Below, one piece after another: positions 9,306-18,468 of a DNA stretch of 64,000 bases. This stretch comes from Flavobacteriales bacterium. GTDB lineage: Bacteria > Bacteroidota > Bacteroidia > NS11-12g > UBA9320. Each line of letters opens with the position of its first letter. Within the stretch, counting starts at the first letter, position 1. The notes beneath the pieces were generated by a model. It saw only the letters and a list, made by a program, of their open reading frames with translations. It was not told where the DNA came from and did no database searches. Where the stretch lies: positions 186,001-250,000 of the forward strand of contig JACJZU010000001.1 in the NCBI GenBank assembly GCA_020635435.1. Direction: 5' to 3'. A program made the translations under genes and the position numbers.

Positions 9306-10976
9306 ATGGTACGATTGATTCCATCCAAAACTAGGGATCTGTTTCGGCAAACAACGCTCAAGCTAATTGTATCTATCTCGTTTACAAGCGCCTACGCTCA
9401 AACCCAGATCAACATTGATGGGAATACGCGGTATCAAACCATTGATGGTTGGGAAGCTGTTTGTAACTCCATGGAAGTTTCCGGTATTCGCGATACACTC
9501 CTACCGAATTTGCCGGAATTGATCGATCTGGCCGTGAACGATGTGGGTATTACAAGGTTGCGCTATGGTTTGATGTCAGGAATGGAAAATCCTGTCGACT
9601 ATTTTCAGCAGACCATTAACGGAGTGATCGCCTATGACTCGTTCAAGAAGCACCGCTACAGCAAGTTCAACGACAATGCTGATCCATTTGTGGCTGATGC
9701 AGGCGGGTTTCAAATGTCGGGTTTAGACGACAACATGAAGCAGCTGATACTACCGTTCAGACAGGCCATTCAGGCAAGAGGTGAGCAGTTTTATCTGAAC
9801 ATTTGTTTTGTGGATTTTGCAAATCAAAGTTCCTTTCACCACAGCTCGGACCCTGAGGAATACGCCGAATTCCTCAGCTACGTTTGGGAATATATTGACA
9901 GTGTTCACGGCATCCAACCCGATGGGCTTGAAGTGATCCTGGAGCCTGACAATGCAGCAATCTGGGACAAAAAACATTTACCCGGTTGTATAGCTGCCAC
10001 CGGAAAGCGCCTGAAAGCGCTCGGTTATGAACCGGAATTCATTGCACCATCCGTATTGAATCTCCGGAACATACCGTCTTACATTGGGGAGATCGCAAAG
10101 CAAAGCGACGCACTTTCATTCCTTGATGTGATCTGCTACCACCGCTATTCCGGCGGATCGGATACGGTGGCACAGCAGCAGATCGTGGACATAGCCCAAC
10201 AATACGGACTGAAAACAGCCATGCTCGAATATGATCACAACGGAGGGGTGAATGAATTGCACTACGATCTGAAGTACAACAATGTAGTAGCCTGGACCAA
10301 ATATGCTCTTGCCTACAAGTCAAACGAGCCTTTTGCATACGTTTATGTTGATGCCACTCAACCCAATGGCCCCATATACGGAGTGGGAAATCAGACCAAA
10401 TACCTCCGCCAATATTTCAAGTATATACGTCCAGGTGCAATTCGAATCGAAGCCGGAACAGATGATCCGGACATAGACCCTGTGGCATTCCAAAACCGCA
10501 ATGGAACCCAGGCGGTGGTTATCAAAGCGGCATATGGCGACAGTGTGGAAATTAGTGGTCTGAAGGCGGGAAACTACGGCATTAAATACACATTGGGCAA
10601 CTACGATTGGCGTGTGGCACCAAAGGTGTATGACAAGGATCTCCCGGAGCAATTGATCGCCAACAATGAAAAGCTCTGCTTGCGCATCCCCGAACGCGGT
10701 GTACTAACAGTATACGGTATACCGAAAAGCATGGGAATTAACGATATCCACGCAACAGGAACTGTGCGCTTATTCCCAAACCCGGCTTTGAACGAGATCC
10801 GTCTCGGTTTTGTACCGGATGGTAAAGGAATCTATCAAATTTTTGACCACCGTGGGAATGAGGTCAGGACCGACCAAATCAGGGAATCAGATCCAGCCAT
10901 TCAGATCGAGGATCTGATTCCCGGTTTGTATTTTTTAAGGCTTGGCAATTTCACGGGTCGCTTCGTGAAATTGTGA
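9306..10976 (+). CDS. secreted GH30-like glycoside hydrolase with T9SS type A tail
   Basis: From ATG 9306 the protein is 556 residues, with a signal peptide ending near SAYAQTQ. The catalytic TIM barrel opens with IDGNTRYQTIDGWEA, like the start of GH30 enzymes. It has a likely acid/base glutamate in VILEPDNAAIW and a likely nucleophile in AMLEYDHNGG, followed by a beta-sandwich side domain. The end is a type A sorting domain (LFPNPALNEIRLGF, GLYFLRLGNF). GH30 members cleave beta-glucan, xylan or fucoside/glucoside bonds, and the substrate cannot be decided here. A TTG at 9270 would add 12 residues before the signal peptide and is less likely. It is a single gene after meaB. Confidence 0.8.
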   Translation: MVRLIPSKTRDLFRQTTLKLIVSISFTSAYAQTQINIDGNTRYQTIDGWEAVCNSMEVSGIRDTLLPNLPELIDLAVNDVGITRLRYGLMSGMENPVDYFQQTINGVIAYDSFKKHRYSKFNDNADPFVADAGGFQMSGLDDNMKQLILPFRQAIQARGEQFYLNICFVDFANQSSFHHSSDPEEYAEFLSYVWEYIDSVHGIQPDGLEVILEPDNAAIWDKKHLPGCIAATGKRLKALGYEPEFIAPSVLNLRNIPSYIGEIAKQSDALSFLDVICYHRYSGGSDTVAQQQIVDIAQQYGLKTAMLEYDHNGGVNELHYDLKYNNVVAWTKYALAYKSNEPFAYVYVDATQPNGPIYGVGNQTKYLRQYFKYIRPGAIRIEAGTDDPDIDPVAFQNRNGTQAVVIKAAYGDSVEISGLKAGNYGIKYTLGNYDWRVAPKVYDKDLPEQLIANNEKLCLRIPERGVLTVYGIPKSMGINDIHATGTVRLFPNPALNEIRLGFVPDGKGIYQIFDHRGNEVRTDQIRESDPAIQIEDLIPGLYFLRLGNFTGRFVKL

Positions 10977-10983
10977 CCTGTTT

Positions 10984-11286
10984 TTAAGCAGAGTGCCTTT
11001 GTTCTTGATCCTCACTCAAACCGATATAAACACGGCTGTTGATCTGGATCTTTTCAGAAGATCTCTGATTTCTGCCCATGAAGTAATCCTCCAATCGGCG
11101 GCGTTCCATTTTTAGTTCGCTGATGCGCGACTGCGATTTGCTCACATCAGCTCCAAAACGCACGGAGTCGGAGAAACACTTTCTCTTGTGGAAGTTTATC
11201 TTCGCATCTACCAAAGCGATGAGCACTTCATAAGCCTCTTCGCGTTCCAAAGTGGAATCAATCAAATTAATAGTCAAGTTTTCCAT
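10984..11286 (-). CDS. small hypothetical protein
   Basis: The gene encodes a 100-residue, charged, mostly helical protein without signal peptide or membrane segment. The middle part (KSQSRISELKMERRRLEDYF) looks like a short coiled coil. I do not recognise the family. It starts with ATG, has normal Bacteroidota codon use, and ends 7 bases before the stop of the convergent GH30-like gene. That placement supports it being real, but its function is unknown. Confidence 0.6.
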   Translation of the reverse strand: MENLTINLIDSTLEREEAYEVLIALVDAKINFHKRKCFSDSVRFGADVSKSQSRISELKMERRRLEDYFMGRNQRSSEKIQINSRVYIGLSEDQEQRHSA

Positions 11287-11542
11287 AATTGTAAATCATA
11301 TCAGCTGTTTTCAAAACAACACCTATCACCATATAAAGTCTAACTGTATTTTCTTATATCAACCATCAGCAGCACTTATACATCTGAAGAAAACATGAAC
11401 GTCATCGCCGAATTAGCCTGTAAATAGGCGAGGTTTGTAAAAGATAAATTATTTCAGGCCGTGCAATCGATCCTCTCTAAGAATTCATTTTGAAATCCAT
11501 CTGACAAATATTTTTCAAAATGTGACTTAGTTGACAAAGAAT
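11287..11542. other. 256-base divergent intergenic region, no gene seen
   Basis: This AT-rich stretch separates the small minus-strand gene from the cation efflux gene and must hold both promoters. I find no exact TAnnTTTG element and no open frame of note in it. Confidence 0.4.
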
Positions 11543-12421
11543 ATGAGCAATCTGCAGACAGCCATCCGAACCACCTATTTCAGCATCGCCGGAAATGTGG
11601 TTTTGGCTCTTGTGAAGGCACTGTCGGGTATCTTTGGACACAGCTACGCACTCATTGCGGATTCGATTGAATCCACAACGGATATCTTGGCATCATTGCT
11701 GGTTTTAGTGGGATTTCGCTATGCCCGTAGACCTGCAGATGCGAATCACCCATACGGACATGGTAAGATCGAACCGCTGATCACTTTTGTAGTGGTAGCC
11801 TTTCTCGTGACATCAGCTACCGTTATCGCTATTGAAAGCGTTCACAAGATCCGAACGCCACACGAGGCTCCTGAACCCTGGACGCTCCTTGTGCTTGCCG
11901 TGATCATCATCTGGAAAGAGCTTTCCTTCAGGCTTGTGATGAAAAGAGGTAAGGAAACGCATAGCAGTTCGCTGAAGGCCGACGCCTGGCATCACCGCAG
12001 TGATGCCATTACATCGGTTATGGCCTTCCTGGGAATCGGAATAGCCCTCACCTTGGGAGAAGGTTTTGAAACGGCTGATGATTGGGCCGCTTTGCTCGCA
12101 TCCGGATTCATTTTGTATAATAGTTACCTGATCTTCCGTCCGGCCCTTGGGGAGATCATGGACGAGCATGTTTACGACGATCTGATCGAGGAGATCCGGG
12201 AGCGTTCGTTAGAAGTTCCCGGGATCCGTGGAACTGAAAAATGCCACATTCGCAAGGCCGGAATGCGCTATCTGGCGGATCTGCATGCCATAGTAGACGG
12301 GGCGATCACCGTGCACGAAGGGCACGATCTGGCACACAAACTCAAGGATCACCTGGTGGAGAGCATACCCAACCTCGCACAGGTCCTGATTCACATAGAG
12401 CCGGACTCAACGAGCACATGA
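11543..12421 (+). CDS. cation diffusion facilitator (CDF) family transporter
   Basis: The 292-residue inner-membrane protein has the CDF fold. It has an N-terminal segment with IADSIESTTDI (metal site residues), HPYGHGKIEPL after helix 3, and DAWHHRSDAITS in helix 5, which supplies the second half of the transport site. A C-terminal cytoplasmic domain ends at LAQVLIHIEP. The HxxxD-type sites indicate proton-coupled efflux of Zn2+, Fe2+ or a similar divalent metal, as in FieF/YiiP. ATG 11543 (MSNLQTAIRTT) is preferred over TTG 11531. No metal regulator gene is adjacent. Confidence 0.93.
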   Translation: MSNLQTAIRTTYFSIAGNVVLALVKALSGIFGHSYALIADSIESTTDILASLLVLVGFRYARRPADANHPYGHGKIEPLITFVVVAFLVTSATVIAIESVHKIRTPHEAPEPWTLLVLAVIIIWKELSFRLVMKRGKETHSSSLKADAWHHRSDAITSVMAFLGIGIALTLGEGFETADDWAALLASGFILYNSYLIFRPALGEIMDEHVYDDLIEEIRERSLEVPGIRGTEKCHIRKAGMRYLADLHAIVDGAITVHEGHDLAHKLKDHLVESIPNLAQVLIHIEPDSTST

Positions 12422-12586
12422 ACGAGCGGATCAAACTCGCGTTAAATCTGTTCGTTCAGAGGCTTGTGTGACTTTAATAACAGTTCATATCCTTTCGCAC
12501 CTACATCTTTGCCGTCCCGATTGAGGAGGTATTCCCCTTGCTCATGCGAAAATCGGAGTTTGACCCAATTACAAAAACTAGAAGAA

Positions 12587-12898
12587 ATGCTAAAAACATT
12601 AAAAAGCCTCCTGGGCATTGGACCCGGAGCGGATTACAGAGAACTGGTAAAGAACGGTGCGCAGATCATTGATGTTCGAACACCCGGAGAATTTCAGTCC
12701 GGTCATATCAAAGGTTCGAAGAACATCCCCTTACAGAATCTACAAAATGGCATGAAGAAGATCGACAAGAGCAAACCTGTGATCACATGTTGCGCTTCGG
12801 GAGTTCGAAGCGGTTCTGCCAAGCGCATGCTACAGTCCAACGGTTTTGTCGAAGTGTACAATGGTGGCGGTTGGATGAGTTTGAGGAATAAGATATGA
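12587..12898 (+). CDS. rhodanese-like domain protein
   Basis: The product is a 103-residue single rhodanese domain. It has IIDVRTPGEFQSGHIKGSKNIPL, the hallmark strand and DVR motif, and an active loop CCASGVRSGSA in which the second Cys sits at the position that carries the persulfide. Such proteins transfer sulfane sulfur or act as sulfur carriers in the cytoplasm. The frame is open upstream to 12464, but the ATG at 12587 begins where homologues begin. It is followed three bases later by the end of a convergent membrane-protein gene. Confidence 0.9.
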   Translation: MLKTLKSLLGIGPGADYRELVKNGAQIIDVRTPGEFQSGHIKGSKNIPLQNLQNGMKKIDKSKPVITCCASGVRSGSAKRMLQSNGFVEVYNGGGWMSLRNKI

Positions 12899-12900
12899 AG

Positions 12901-13491
12901 TTACCGGTCCGACCCTGCATTTCCGGTTAGTTCTTGACGGGAAACGGGGGGTGACTTGATGTCAACGGACTCGGTTCGGGTTTCGGGCAGGAAATTGTAG
13001 ATATACCGGTATCCAAAAATGCCTCGACCCACTTCAAGGTCGATACGTTCTCCTTCGAACAGAAGTTCCCATTGCGATTTCTCGGGCTGGAACCGCTCTT
13101 CATCGGAGCCGATCCTGAGAAATACATAAGTAGTTCCGTACATCGTATTTCGCGCTTTCTTCAGAACCAATGCCTTGATGGTATGTTTGTTCACCATACC
13201 GGTTTCTTTATTGATCCGGGCGAACCCGAAGATGAGAACAGCGAAGATTCCCAATAAATAGCCTAATCCCACACGTCCTCGGGTTTCTGAATTCTTAAAA
13301 AAACCGGGACGCAAGCGATAGATCAACACCACAACGAGCACAGCGATTCCCAAACCAACAGAACCGTAGAGGATCAGGAAGGAATTCGACCGTATGATGT
13401 TTTCCATCAGTTGGCCTGCGAACTTGAACAGAACAATGGCCATGAGTAGGAAGAACCATCCCAGATATTCCAAAAGGCGATCTGGATTCAT
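12901..13491 (-). CDS. hypothetical membrane protein (three predicted helices)
   Basis: From ATG 13491 (MNPDRLLEYLGWFFLLM) the protein is 196 residues with three hydrophobic helices in the first 100 residues (near 10-27, 37-58 and 72-88). A soluble C-terminal domain with several beta strands follows (YGTTYVFLRIGSDEERFQ). I recognise no family. An in-frame ATG at 13554 overlaps the stop of the upstream DUF1905 gene and would add 21 polar residues. That start would couple the two genes, so it cannot be excluded. The frame stays open to 13725, but this part overlaps the DUF1905 gene and is not coding. Confidence 0.65.
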   Translation of the reverse strand: MNPDRLLEYLGWFFLLMAIVLFKFAGQLMENIIRSNSFLILYGSVGLGIAVLVVVLIYRLRPGFFKNSETRGRVGLGYLLGIFAVLIFGFARINKETGMVNKHTIKALVLKKARNTMYGTTYVFLRIGSDEERFQPEKSQWELLFEGERIDLEVGRGIFGYRYIYNFLPETRTESVDIKSPPVSRQELTGNAGSDR

Positions 13492-13544
13492 TTCGGTTTT
13501 GCTACGACTTTTTGGTCCGGCCTGTCCGGATGACGGATCGGATC

Positions 13545-13853
13545 TTATACCCATATCGTTACATCGATAGTGGATCCGTTTTCGACTCCCTCCAGTTTCC
13601 GAATATTGGCCTTGAGAGGCAGGATATATGTTTTTCTTTTCGTATCGAACCATATGGCCGTATCCCATTGGGATTGGCCTATTTGGGCTCTTGCTTTCAA
13701 ACGTCCCCAACCCTCTTCCTGCCATTTAAGTCCGGAGCGGATCTCGTCTGACATGGTATTCGGAAGGGATACGAAATGCCAGCCTCCTTTGCCATCGGTT
13801 CGCCAGGCATCGGCACGAAAATGATAGGATATGCCCTGATTCACGTTCAGCAT
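13545..13853 (-). CDS. DUF1905 domain protein
   Basis: The 102-residue protein is a DUF1905 domain. It has FRADAWRTDGKGGWHFVSLP, then GWGRLKARAQIGQSQWDTAIWF and the closing YILPLKANIRKLEGVENG motif, with near full-family length. The family is a small beta-barrel-like domain, sometimes fused to YdeI-type domains, and no activity is established. It lies upstream of, and probably co-transcribed with, the hypothetical membrane protein. Its own upstream region is the 112-bp repeat array. Confidence 0.85.
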   Translation of the reverse strand: MLNVNQGISYHFRADAWRTDGKGGWHFVSLPNTMSDEIRSGLKWQEEGWGRLKARAQIGQSQWDTAIWFDTKRKTYILPLKANIRKLEGVENGSTIDVTIWV

Positions 13854-13909
13854 TGATTTTGAAAGATCGCAATTTCATTCGAACGGTTCGTTTTAGCAAG
13901 ATGGGTTTA

Positions 13910-15172
13910 CCCATCTGTGCACGATCTGTGTGATCTGTGGTGAAAAAATAAACCGCAGCAAAGGGGCACCACAGATTACACAGAACTACACAGATTAAAC
14001 ACAGATCACGTCTCCAATCTGTGCAAAATCCGTGTCCATCTGTGTGATCTGTGGTGAAAAAATAAACCGCAGCAAAGGGCACCACAGATTACACAGAACT
14101 ACACAGATTAAACACAGATCACGTCTCCAATCTGTGCAAGATCTGTGTGCATCTGTGGTGAAAAAATGAACCGCAGCAAAGGGGCACCACAGATTACACA
14201 GAACTACACAGATTAAACACAGATCACAGCTCCAATCTGTGCAAGATCCGTGTGCATCTGTGTGATCTGTGGAGAAAAATTAACCGCTGCAAAGGGGCAC
14301 CACAGATTACACAGAACTACACAGATTAAACACAGATCACAGCTCCAATCTGTGCAAGATCTGTGTGCATCTGTGTGATCTGTGGTGAAAAGATACAGCA
14401 GCAAAGGGGCACTACAGATTACGCAGAACTACACAGATCAATCACAGATCACGTCTCCAATCTGTGCAAGATCTGTGTGCATCTGTGTGATCTGTGGTGA
14501 AAAGATACATCAGCAAAGGGGCACTACAGATTACGCAGAACTACACAGATCAATCACAGATCACGTCTCCAATCTGTGCAAGATCTGTGTGCATCTGTGT
14601 GATCTGTGGTGAAAAGATACATCAGCAAAGGGGCACTACAGATTACGCAGAACTACACAGATCAATCACAGATCACGTCTCCAATCTGTGCAAGATCTGT
14701 GTGCATCTGTGTGATCTGTGGTGAAAAGATACATCAGCAAAGGGGCACTACAGATTACGCAGAACTACACAGATCAATCACAGATCACGTCTCCAATCTG
14801 TGCAAGATCTGTGTGCATCTGTGTGATCTGTGGTGAAAAGATACATCAGCAAAGGGGCACTACAGATTACGCAGAACTACACAGATCAATCACAGATCAC
14901 GTCTCCAATCTGTGCAAGATCTGTGTGCATCTGTGTGATCTGTGGTGAAAAGATACATCAGAAAAGGGGCACTACAGATTACGCAGAACTACACAGATCA
15001 ATCACAGATCACATCTCCAATCTGTGCAAGATCTGTGTGCATCTGTGTGATCTGTGGTGAAAAGATACATCAGCAAAGGGGCACTACAGATTTCGCAGAA
15101 CTACACAGATCAATCACAGATCACGTCTCCAGTCTGTGCAAGATCTGTGTGCATCTGTGTGATCTGTGGTAA
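13910..15172. repeat. array of about 11 tandem 112-bp hairpin-forming repeats
   Basis: Units recur every 112 bases, most exactly from about 14382 to 15172. The leftmost copies are more divergent and one near 14150 is about 7 bases shorter. Each unit has a left arm rich in CACAGATTACACAGA-type words and a right arm rich in their complement (TCTGTGTGATCTGTGG). The two arms of roughly 41 bases can fold into one long imperfect stem with many G-T pairs, separated from the next by a spacer of about 22 bases containing AGCAAAGGGG. The array fills the divergent region between the DUF1905 gene and the dioxygenase gene. The short frames it contains on both strands are products of the repeat period and are not genes. 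Confidence 0.95.
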
Positions 15173-15228
15173 AAAAAACGGCAGTAAAAGGGTACATGGG
15201 AGCATACAGATATGCACTCAATTCGGTT

Positions 15229-15236
15229 TAGATTTG
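15229..15236 (+). promoter_or_regulatory. candidate -7 promoter element for the dioxygenase gene
   Basis: TAGATTTG is an exact match to the Bacteroidota -7 consensus TAnnTTTG. It ends 19 bases before the ATG at 15256, leaving a short leader. It lies just beyond the right end of the repeat array. No convincing -33 element was identified. Confidence 0.5.
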
Positions 15237-15255
15237 TTATTGAGAACAGAGGTAC

Positions 15256-16140
15256 ATGAAGCGACGGACTTTCATACAACAAGGATTGCTCGCCGTTGGT
15301 GCATTGCATACTATGAATCTGAGAACGTTTGCAAATGAGTTTACAAATTGGGAGGACAGTGACCAGGTCATGCCCGTTTTATTCGTTGGTCACGGAGCCC
15401 CCATGTATGCATTGGGCGACAATAAATACACGCTGGCCTGGCGCAAACTCGGGGAGGAACTACCCAAACCCCGTGCAATAGTGAGCATTTCCGCACATTG
15501 GCTCACTCCCGGACGCACGCAGGTGACCGCCGCTCCCAAACCCCGGACGATCCACGATTTCGGAGGCATGGACAGCAGGTTGTATGAAATGCAATACCCG
15601 GCACCGGGATCTCCCGAACTGGCAAATGAGATCGCCCTTACCATTGAACATCCTCAGATCGCAACCGAAACAGACTGGGGTTTCGACCATGGTACCTGGT
15701 GCGTACTCTATCACATGTACCCCAAGGCGGATATACCTGTCATCCAGTTGAGCATTGACTACAAGCAGCATGCTGCCTGGCATATGGAGCTCGGCAAGGA
15801 ACTCCAATTCCTCCGGAAAAAAGGTGTTCTGGTCGTTTGCAGCGGAAACATTGTACATAATCTTCGAGTCCTGAAATTTCAGGAATCGGCTGTCTATGAT
15901 TGGGCAGCGGAGTTTGATGCACAGGCCAAAGAGTTGATCGACAAAGGCAATTACGGATCCTTGATCAATTATCAAAGCCTGGGTCGGGCTGCTGAATTGA
16001 GCATTCCCACACCGGATCACTATTTCCCCTTGATGTATGCGCTAGGGCTCAAAACAGCCAAAGACACCATCACATACCCCGTTGAGGGTATGGCCTATGG
16101 ATCCACATCCATGCGCTCTGTTCTCATAACTCCTTCCTGA
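15256..16140 (+). CDS. DODA-type extradiol dioxygenase family protein (YgiD-like) with Tat-like signal
   Basis: The 294-residue protein carries the metal ligands of the class III extradiol/DODA family in order: VGHGAPMYAL, SISAHWLTPG, GNIVHNLR and PTPDHYFPL. Between them lies WGFDHGTWCVLYHMYP. E. coli YgiD is a zinc-dependent 4,5-DOPA dioxygenase in vitro, and the natural substrate of this protein is unknown. Unusually for the family, the N terminus is MKRRTFIQQGLLAVGALHT, a twin-arginine-like signal (RRTFIQ plus a weakly hydrophobic stretch). The folded metalloenzyme may therefore be exported to the periplasm. It has its own promoter and no operon partner. Confidence 0.88.
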   Translation: MKRRTFIQQGLLAVGALHTMNLRTFANEFTNWEDSDQVMPVLFVGHGAPMYALGDNKYTLAWRKLGEELPKPRAIVSISAHWLTPGRTQVTAAPKPRTIHDFGGMDSRLYEMQYPAPGSPELANEIALTIEHPQIATETDWGFDHGTWCVLYHMYPKADIPVIQLSIDYKQHAAWHMELGKELQFLRKKGVLVVCSGNIVHNLRVLKFQESAVYDWAAEFDAQAKELIDKGNYGSLINYQSLGRAAELSIPTPDHYFPLMYALGLKTAKDTITYPVEGMAYGSTSMRSVLITPS

Positions 16141-16297
16141 TGTGAAAACATTCCGCTGGTCCGGATCCGCAAATTGACCTCGACTGAGGATATTGTTAGG
16201 CCGTGCGCTCCCGGACTTTTTATAGAGCAGCGCATTGTCGGTTAAACTTTTGTGTTTTGGGATAACTTAGCACCTTAACAACTTATCCCTTAAAGTC

Positions 16298-17296
16298 ATG
16301 GTCGATGTAAAATTTCTTCTTACCGCACTACTTTTAATGAGCATACAATGGAAGATGTTTGCTCAGGATACTTTTTCAATAGTGGCGGTTGATTCGGTAA
16401 CCGGTGAAGTGGGTTCTGCCGGTGCTTCCTGTGTCGACCTATTCAACACCAGTCTCTCAAACGACGATTTTCTCGGGGTTCTGCTTCCCGGCAAGGGAGC
16501 TATCAACACGCAGGCCTATTATCTTCCGGCGAATCAGGATAACGCCACTGCGCGAATGAACGCCGGTGATTCACCGGAGCAGATCATCGAATGGTTGAGA
16601 CAAAATGATGTGGAGGGCCGACCCGAACGCAGACAATACGGCATTGCTGCACTTGATGGAGGCTCTGCAAGGGCTGCTGCTTTCACCGGATCATCCACGG
16701 ACGATCACAAAGGGCACCTGGTAGGGACGCATTATGCGATTCAGGGCAATATACTACTCGGGCAACAGGTGCTGGACTCGATGGAATCGAGGTTCCTCGC
16801 AGCCAAAGGAGATCTGGCCTGTAGGCTGATGGCGGCTCTTCAAGGGGCAAATGTGGTTGGTGCCGATTCGCGCTGTGCCTCTAACGGTACATCCAGCTTA
16901 TTTGCATTTGTAAAAGTCGCCCAACGGGAAGATGAGGCTGATAACCCTTCGTTCGTACTCTCAGTGCGAACGAGAGATAATTCCCGCATCGAGCCGATCG
17001 ATTCCCTGCAAACCCTGTTTGATGCAGCTAAAGGCTGTTGGGGCCTGGGATACCCCTTGCCGGTTCATTCTGAACGGATGCGAATATTCCCTAATCCGAC
17101 CAACGGTATCCTGCATATAAGTAGTCCGGCTTCCGGTACGAAATACCGATTGCTCAATTGGCAGGGAACGCCCCTTCTTTCAGGTACACTGGAAAATGAT
17201 CATTCCATAGAACTTACGGCATTGCCCGGTGGCATTTACCTGCTTCTCATGCAGAACGAGGAAGGCGTCTACGCCGAGAAGGTCATTTTGGAATAG
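16298..17296 (+). CDS. secreted DUF1028 protein with T9SS type A tail
   Basis: The product is 332 residues with a signal peptide ending at about MFAQD. It then has a DUF1028 domain (TFSIVAVDSVTGEVGSAGASC at its start, QYGIAALDGGSARAAAFTG in the middle), which has an Ntn-hydrolase-like fold with no firmly assigned activity. The last 75 residues are a type A sorting domain (MRIFPNPTNGILHIS, GGIYLLLM). It is therefore a surface or secreted form of a family that is usually stand-alone. It is monocistronic and followed by a structured intergenic region. Confidence 0.9.
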   Translation: MVDVKFLLTALLLMSIQWKMFAQDTFSIVAVDSVTGEVGSAGASCVDLFNTSLSNDDFLGVLLPGKGAINTQAYYLPANQDNATARMNAGDSPEQIIEWLRQNDVEGRPERRQYGIAALDGGSARAAAFTGSSTDDHKGHLVGTHYAIQGNILLGQQVLDSMESRFLAAKGDLACRLMAALQGANVVGADSRCASNGTSSLFAFVKVAQREDEADNPSFVLSVRTRDNSRIEPIDSLQTLFDAAKGCWGLGYPLPVHSERMRIFPNPTNGILHISSPASGTKYRLLNWQGTPLLSGTLENDHSIELTALPGGIYLLLMQNEEGVYAEKVILE

Positions 17297-17305
17297 TCGT
17301 ACCCC

Positions 17306-17365
17306 CAGGCCGGAGCATCTCCCGGACAGTAGAGATCTGTTCGTGCAGATCCAGATCCCGGCCTG
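17306..17365. other. structured intergenic element (nested hairpins)
   Basis: An 8-bp outer stem (CAGGCCGG 17306-17313 with CCGGCCTG 17358-17365) encloses a perfect inner stem GATCTG/CAGATC with a TTCGTG loop (17334-17351). It sits ten bases after the DUF1028 stop. It may be a termination or mRNA-stabilising structure or a small RNA. No T-tract follows. Confidence 0.35.
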
Positions 17366-17499
17366 ATCGGTACCACCCGCTACATTGCATGGAGTGCTAC
17401 TAAGTACGCTGTACCGATCTGTTGAATAACTCTGACCTGTTCATTTCTTCCCAGGCGTGAGATGCCGGCCAATCACATGCAGCTGTATCAGGTCACGTG

Positions 17500-18468
17500 C
17501 TATTGCCAAACGAGGTCAAGTTTCAGCGTTATCCCATCCTGTGTGGCTGTGACGCTCGAAGGATAGGCATTGGCTCCACTTGTATAATCCTCCATCAGAA
17601 ACCCTACATATCCGATCAGGTCGTCCGCATCGGGTGTATCAAAATCCCACAGATCGATAAATCGTGAAATATTGAAATCTGTGATCTCAAAGGGAACGGT
17701 AAAATCCCAACTCAATGGCAGATCGCCTGGCGTAACATCCGAAAATCTGGAAGCAGTAGCATCGAACAATACGTTATCGGCTTCATCGGTGATCTTAAAG
17801 AAAACATCGGGCCCGTTGAAAAGATCCCAACCCGAACCACTGCCATCGGAAAATGGCATATCGGTTACCGTGATCCTGGTGATCTTAACCTTAGTAGGTG
17901 CATCGGCAATGTTCACGATCTTGGTGATCTTGTTATTCCCGGCTGCATTCGATGCTGTGAGAATAACCGAATACGCCCCACCTTTTGAATACAGATGGGA
18001 CGGGTTCGCAGAAGTGGAAGAGCTTCCATCCCCAAAATCCCAATTGTAGGTTGTAGCATTCGTGGAGGTATTTGTAAAACTCACATTGCAAGGTGCAGTT
18101 CCAGCACCTGAAAAAGTAAAATCGGCAGTGGGCAACTGCGATTGTGTGGATTGTTGTATCAGCAGTTGTTTGGAAGCTTTGTTTGTACCGCCTTCACCCG
18201 TTGCAGTGAGTACAACTGTATAAGTCCCCCCCTCGTTATACGTTTTAGTTGGATTCATTTCCGTAGAGGTGGTCCCGTCACCAAACTCCCAGAGATAAGA
18301 AGAAGCGTCCTTGGATCTATTCTCGAACAAAACGGCACAAGGGGCTGTACATCCACCTCCGGTAAATGCAAAATCCGCCGTAGGTACAGGAACCGGTTCA
18401 TCTTCCTTGCAAGAATACTCAACAGTAACAAGACCGGAAAGGAATAATAAGAATAACAACTTTCTCAT
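17500..18468 (-). CDS. PKD-domain lipoprotein with C-terminal beta-sandwich
   Basis: Starting at ATG 18468 (MRKLLFLLFLSGL), the protein is 322 residues with a lipobox ending at Cys20 (VEYSCKED). Two PKD domains follow (YLWEFGDGTTST and YNWDFGDGSSST). The C-terminal ~130 residues (VKITRITVTDMPFSDGSG to the end) resemble the C2-like beta-sandwich found at the end of many Bacteroidota lipoproteins. It is probably exposed on the outer membrane, with a binding or structural role. An ATG eight codons earlier (18492) is in frame but would place charged residues ahead of the signal. Confidence 0.88.
   Translation of the reverse strand: MRKLLFLLFLSGLVTVEYSCKEDEPVPVPTADFAFTGGGCTAPCAVLFENRSKDASSYLWEFGDGTTSTEMNPTKTYNEGGTYTVVLTATGEGGTNKASKQLLIQQSTQSQLPTADFTFSGAGTAPCNVSFTNTSTNATTYNWDFGDGSSSTSANPSHLYSKGGAYSVILTASNAAGNNKITKIVNIADAPTKVKITRITVTDMPFSDGSGSGWDLFNGPDVFFKITDEADNVLFDATASRFSDVTPGDLPLSWDFTVPFEITDFNISRFIDLWDFDTPDADDLIGYVGFLMEDYTSGANAYPSSVTATQDGITLKLDLVWQ

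Noticed and set aside
13492..13725. N-terminal extension of the membrane-protein frame up to 13725
   Set aside because: It overlaps the DUF1905 gene on the same strand in another frame and is polar and low in motif content; starts at 13491 or 13554 fit better.
13910..15172. Repeat array considered as CRISPR
   Set aside because: Units are long, contiguous and near-identical throughout, without unique spacers of constant size or neighbouring cas genes.
14213..15309. Series of identical 60-76 residue frames on both strands in the repeat array
   Set aside because: They recur with the 112-base period and have no start or codon pattern of real genes; they arise from the repeat itself.
17449..17510. 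Short minus-strand peptide-like frame after the PKD lipoprotein gene
   Set aside because: About 22 codons without start or family match; too little to support a gene.
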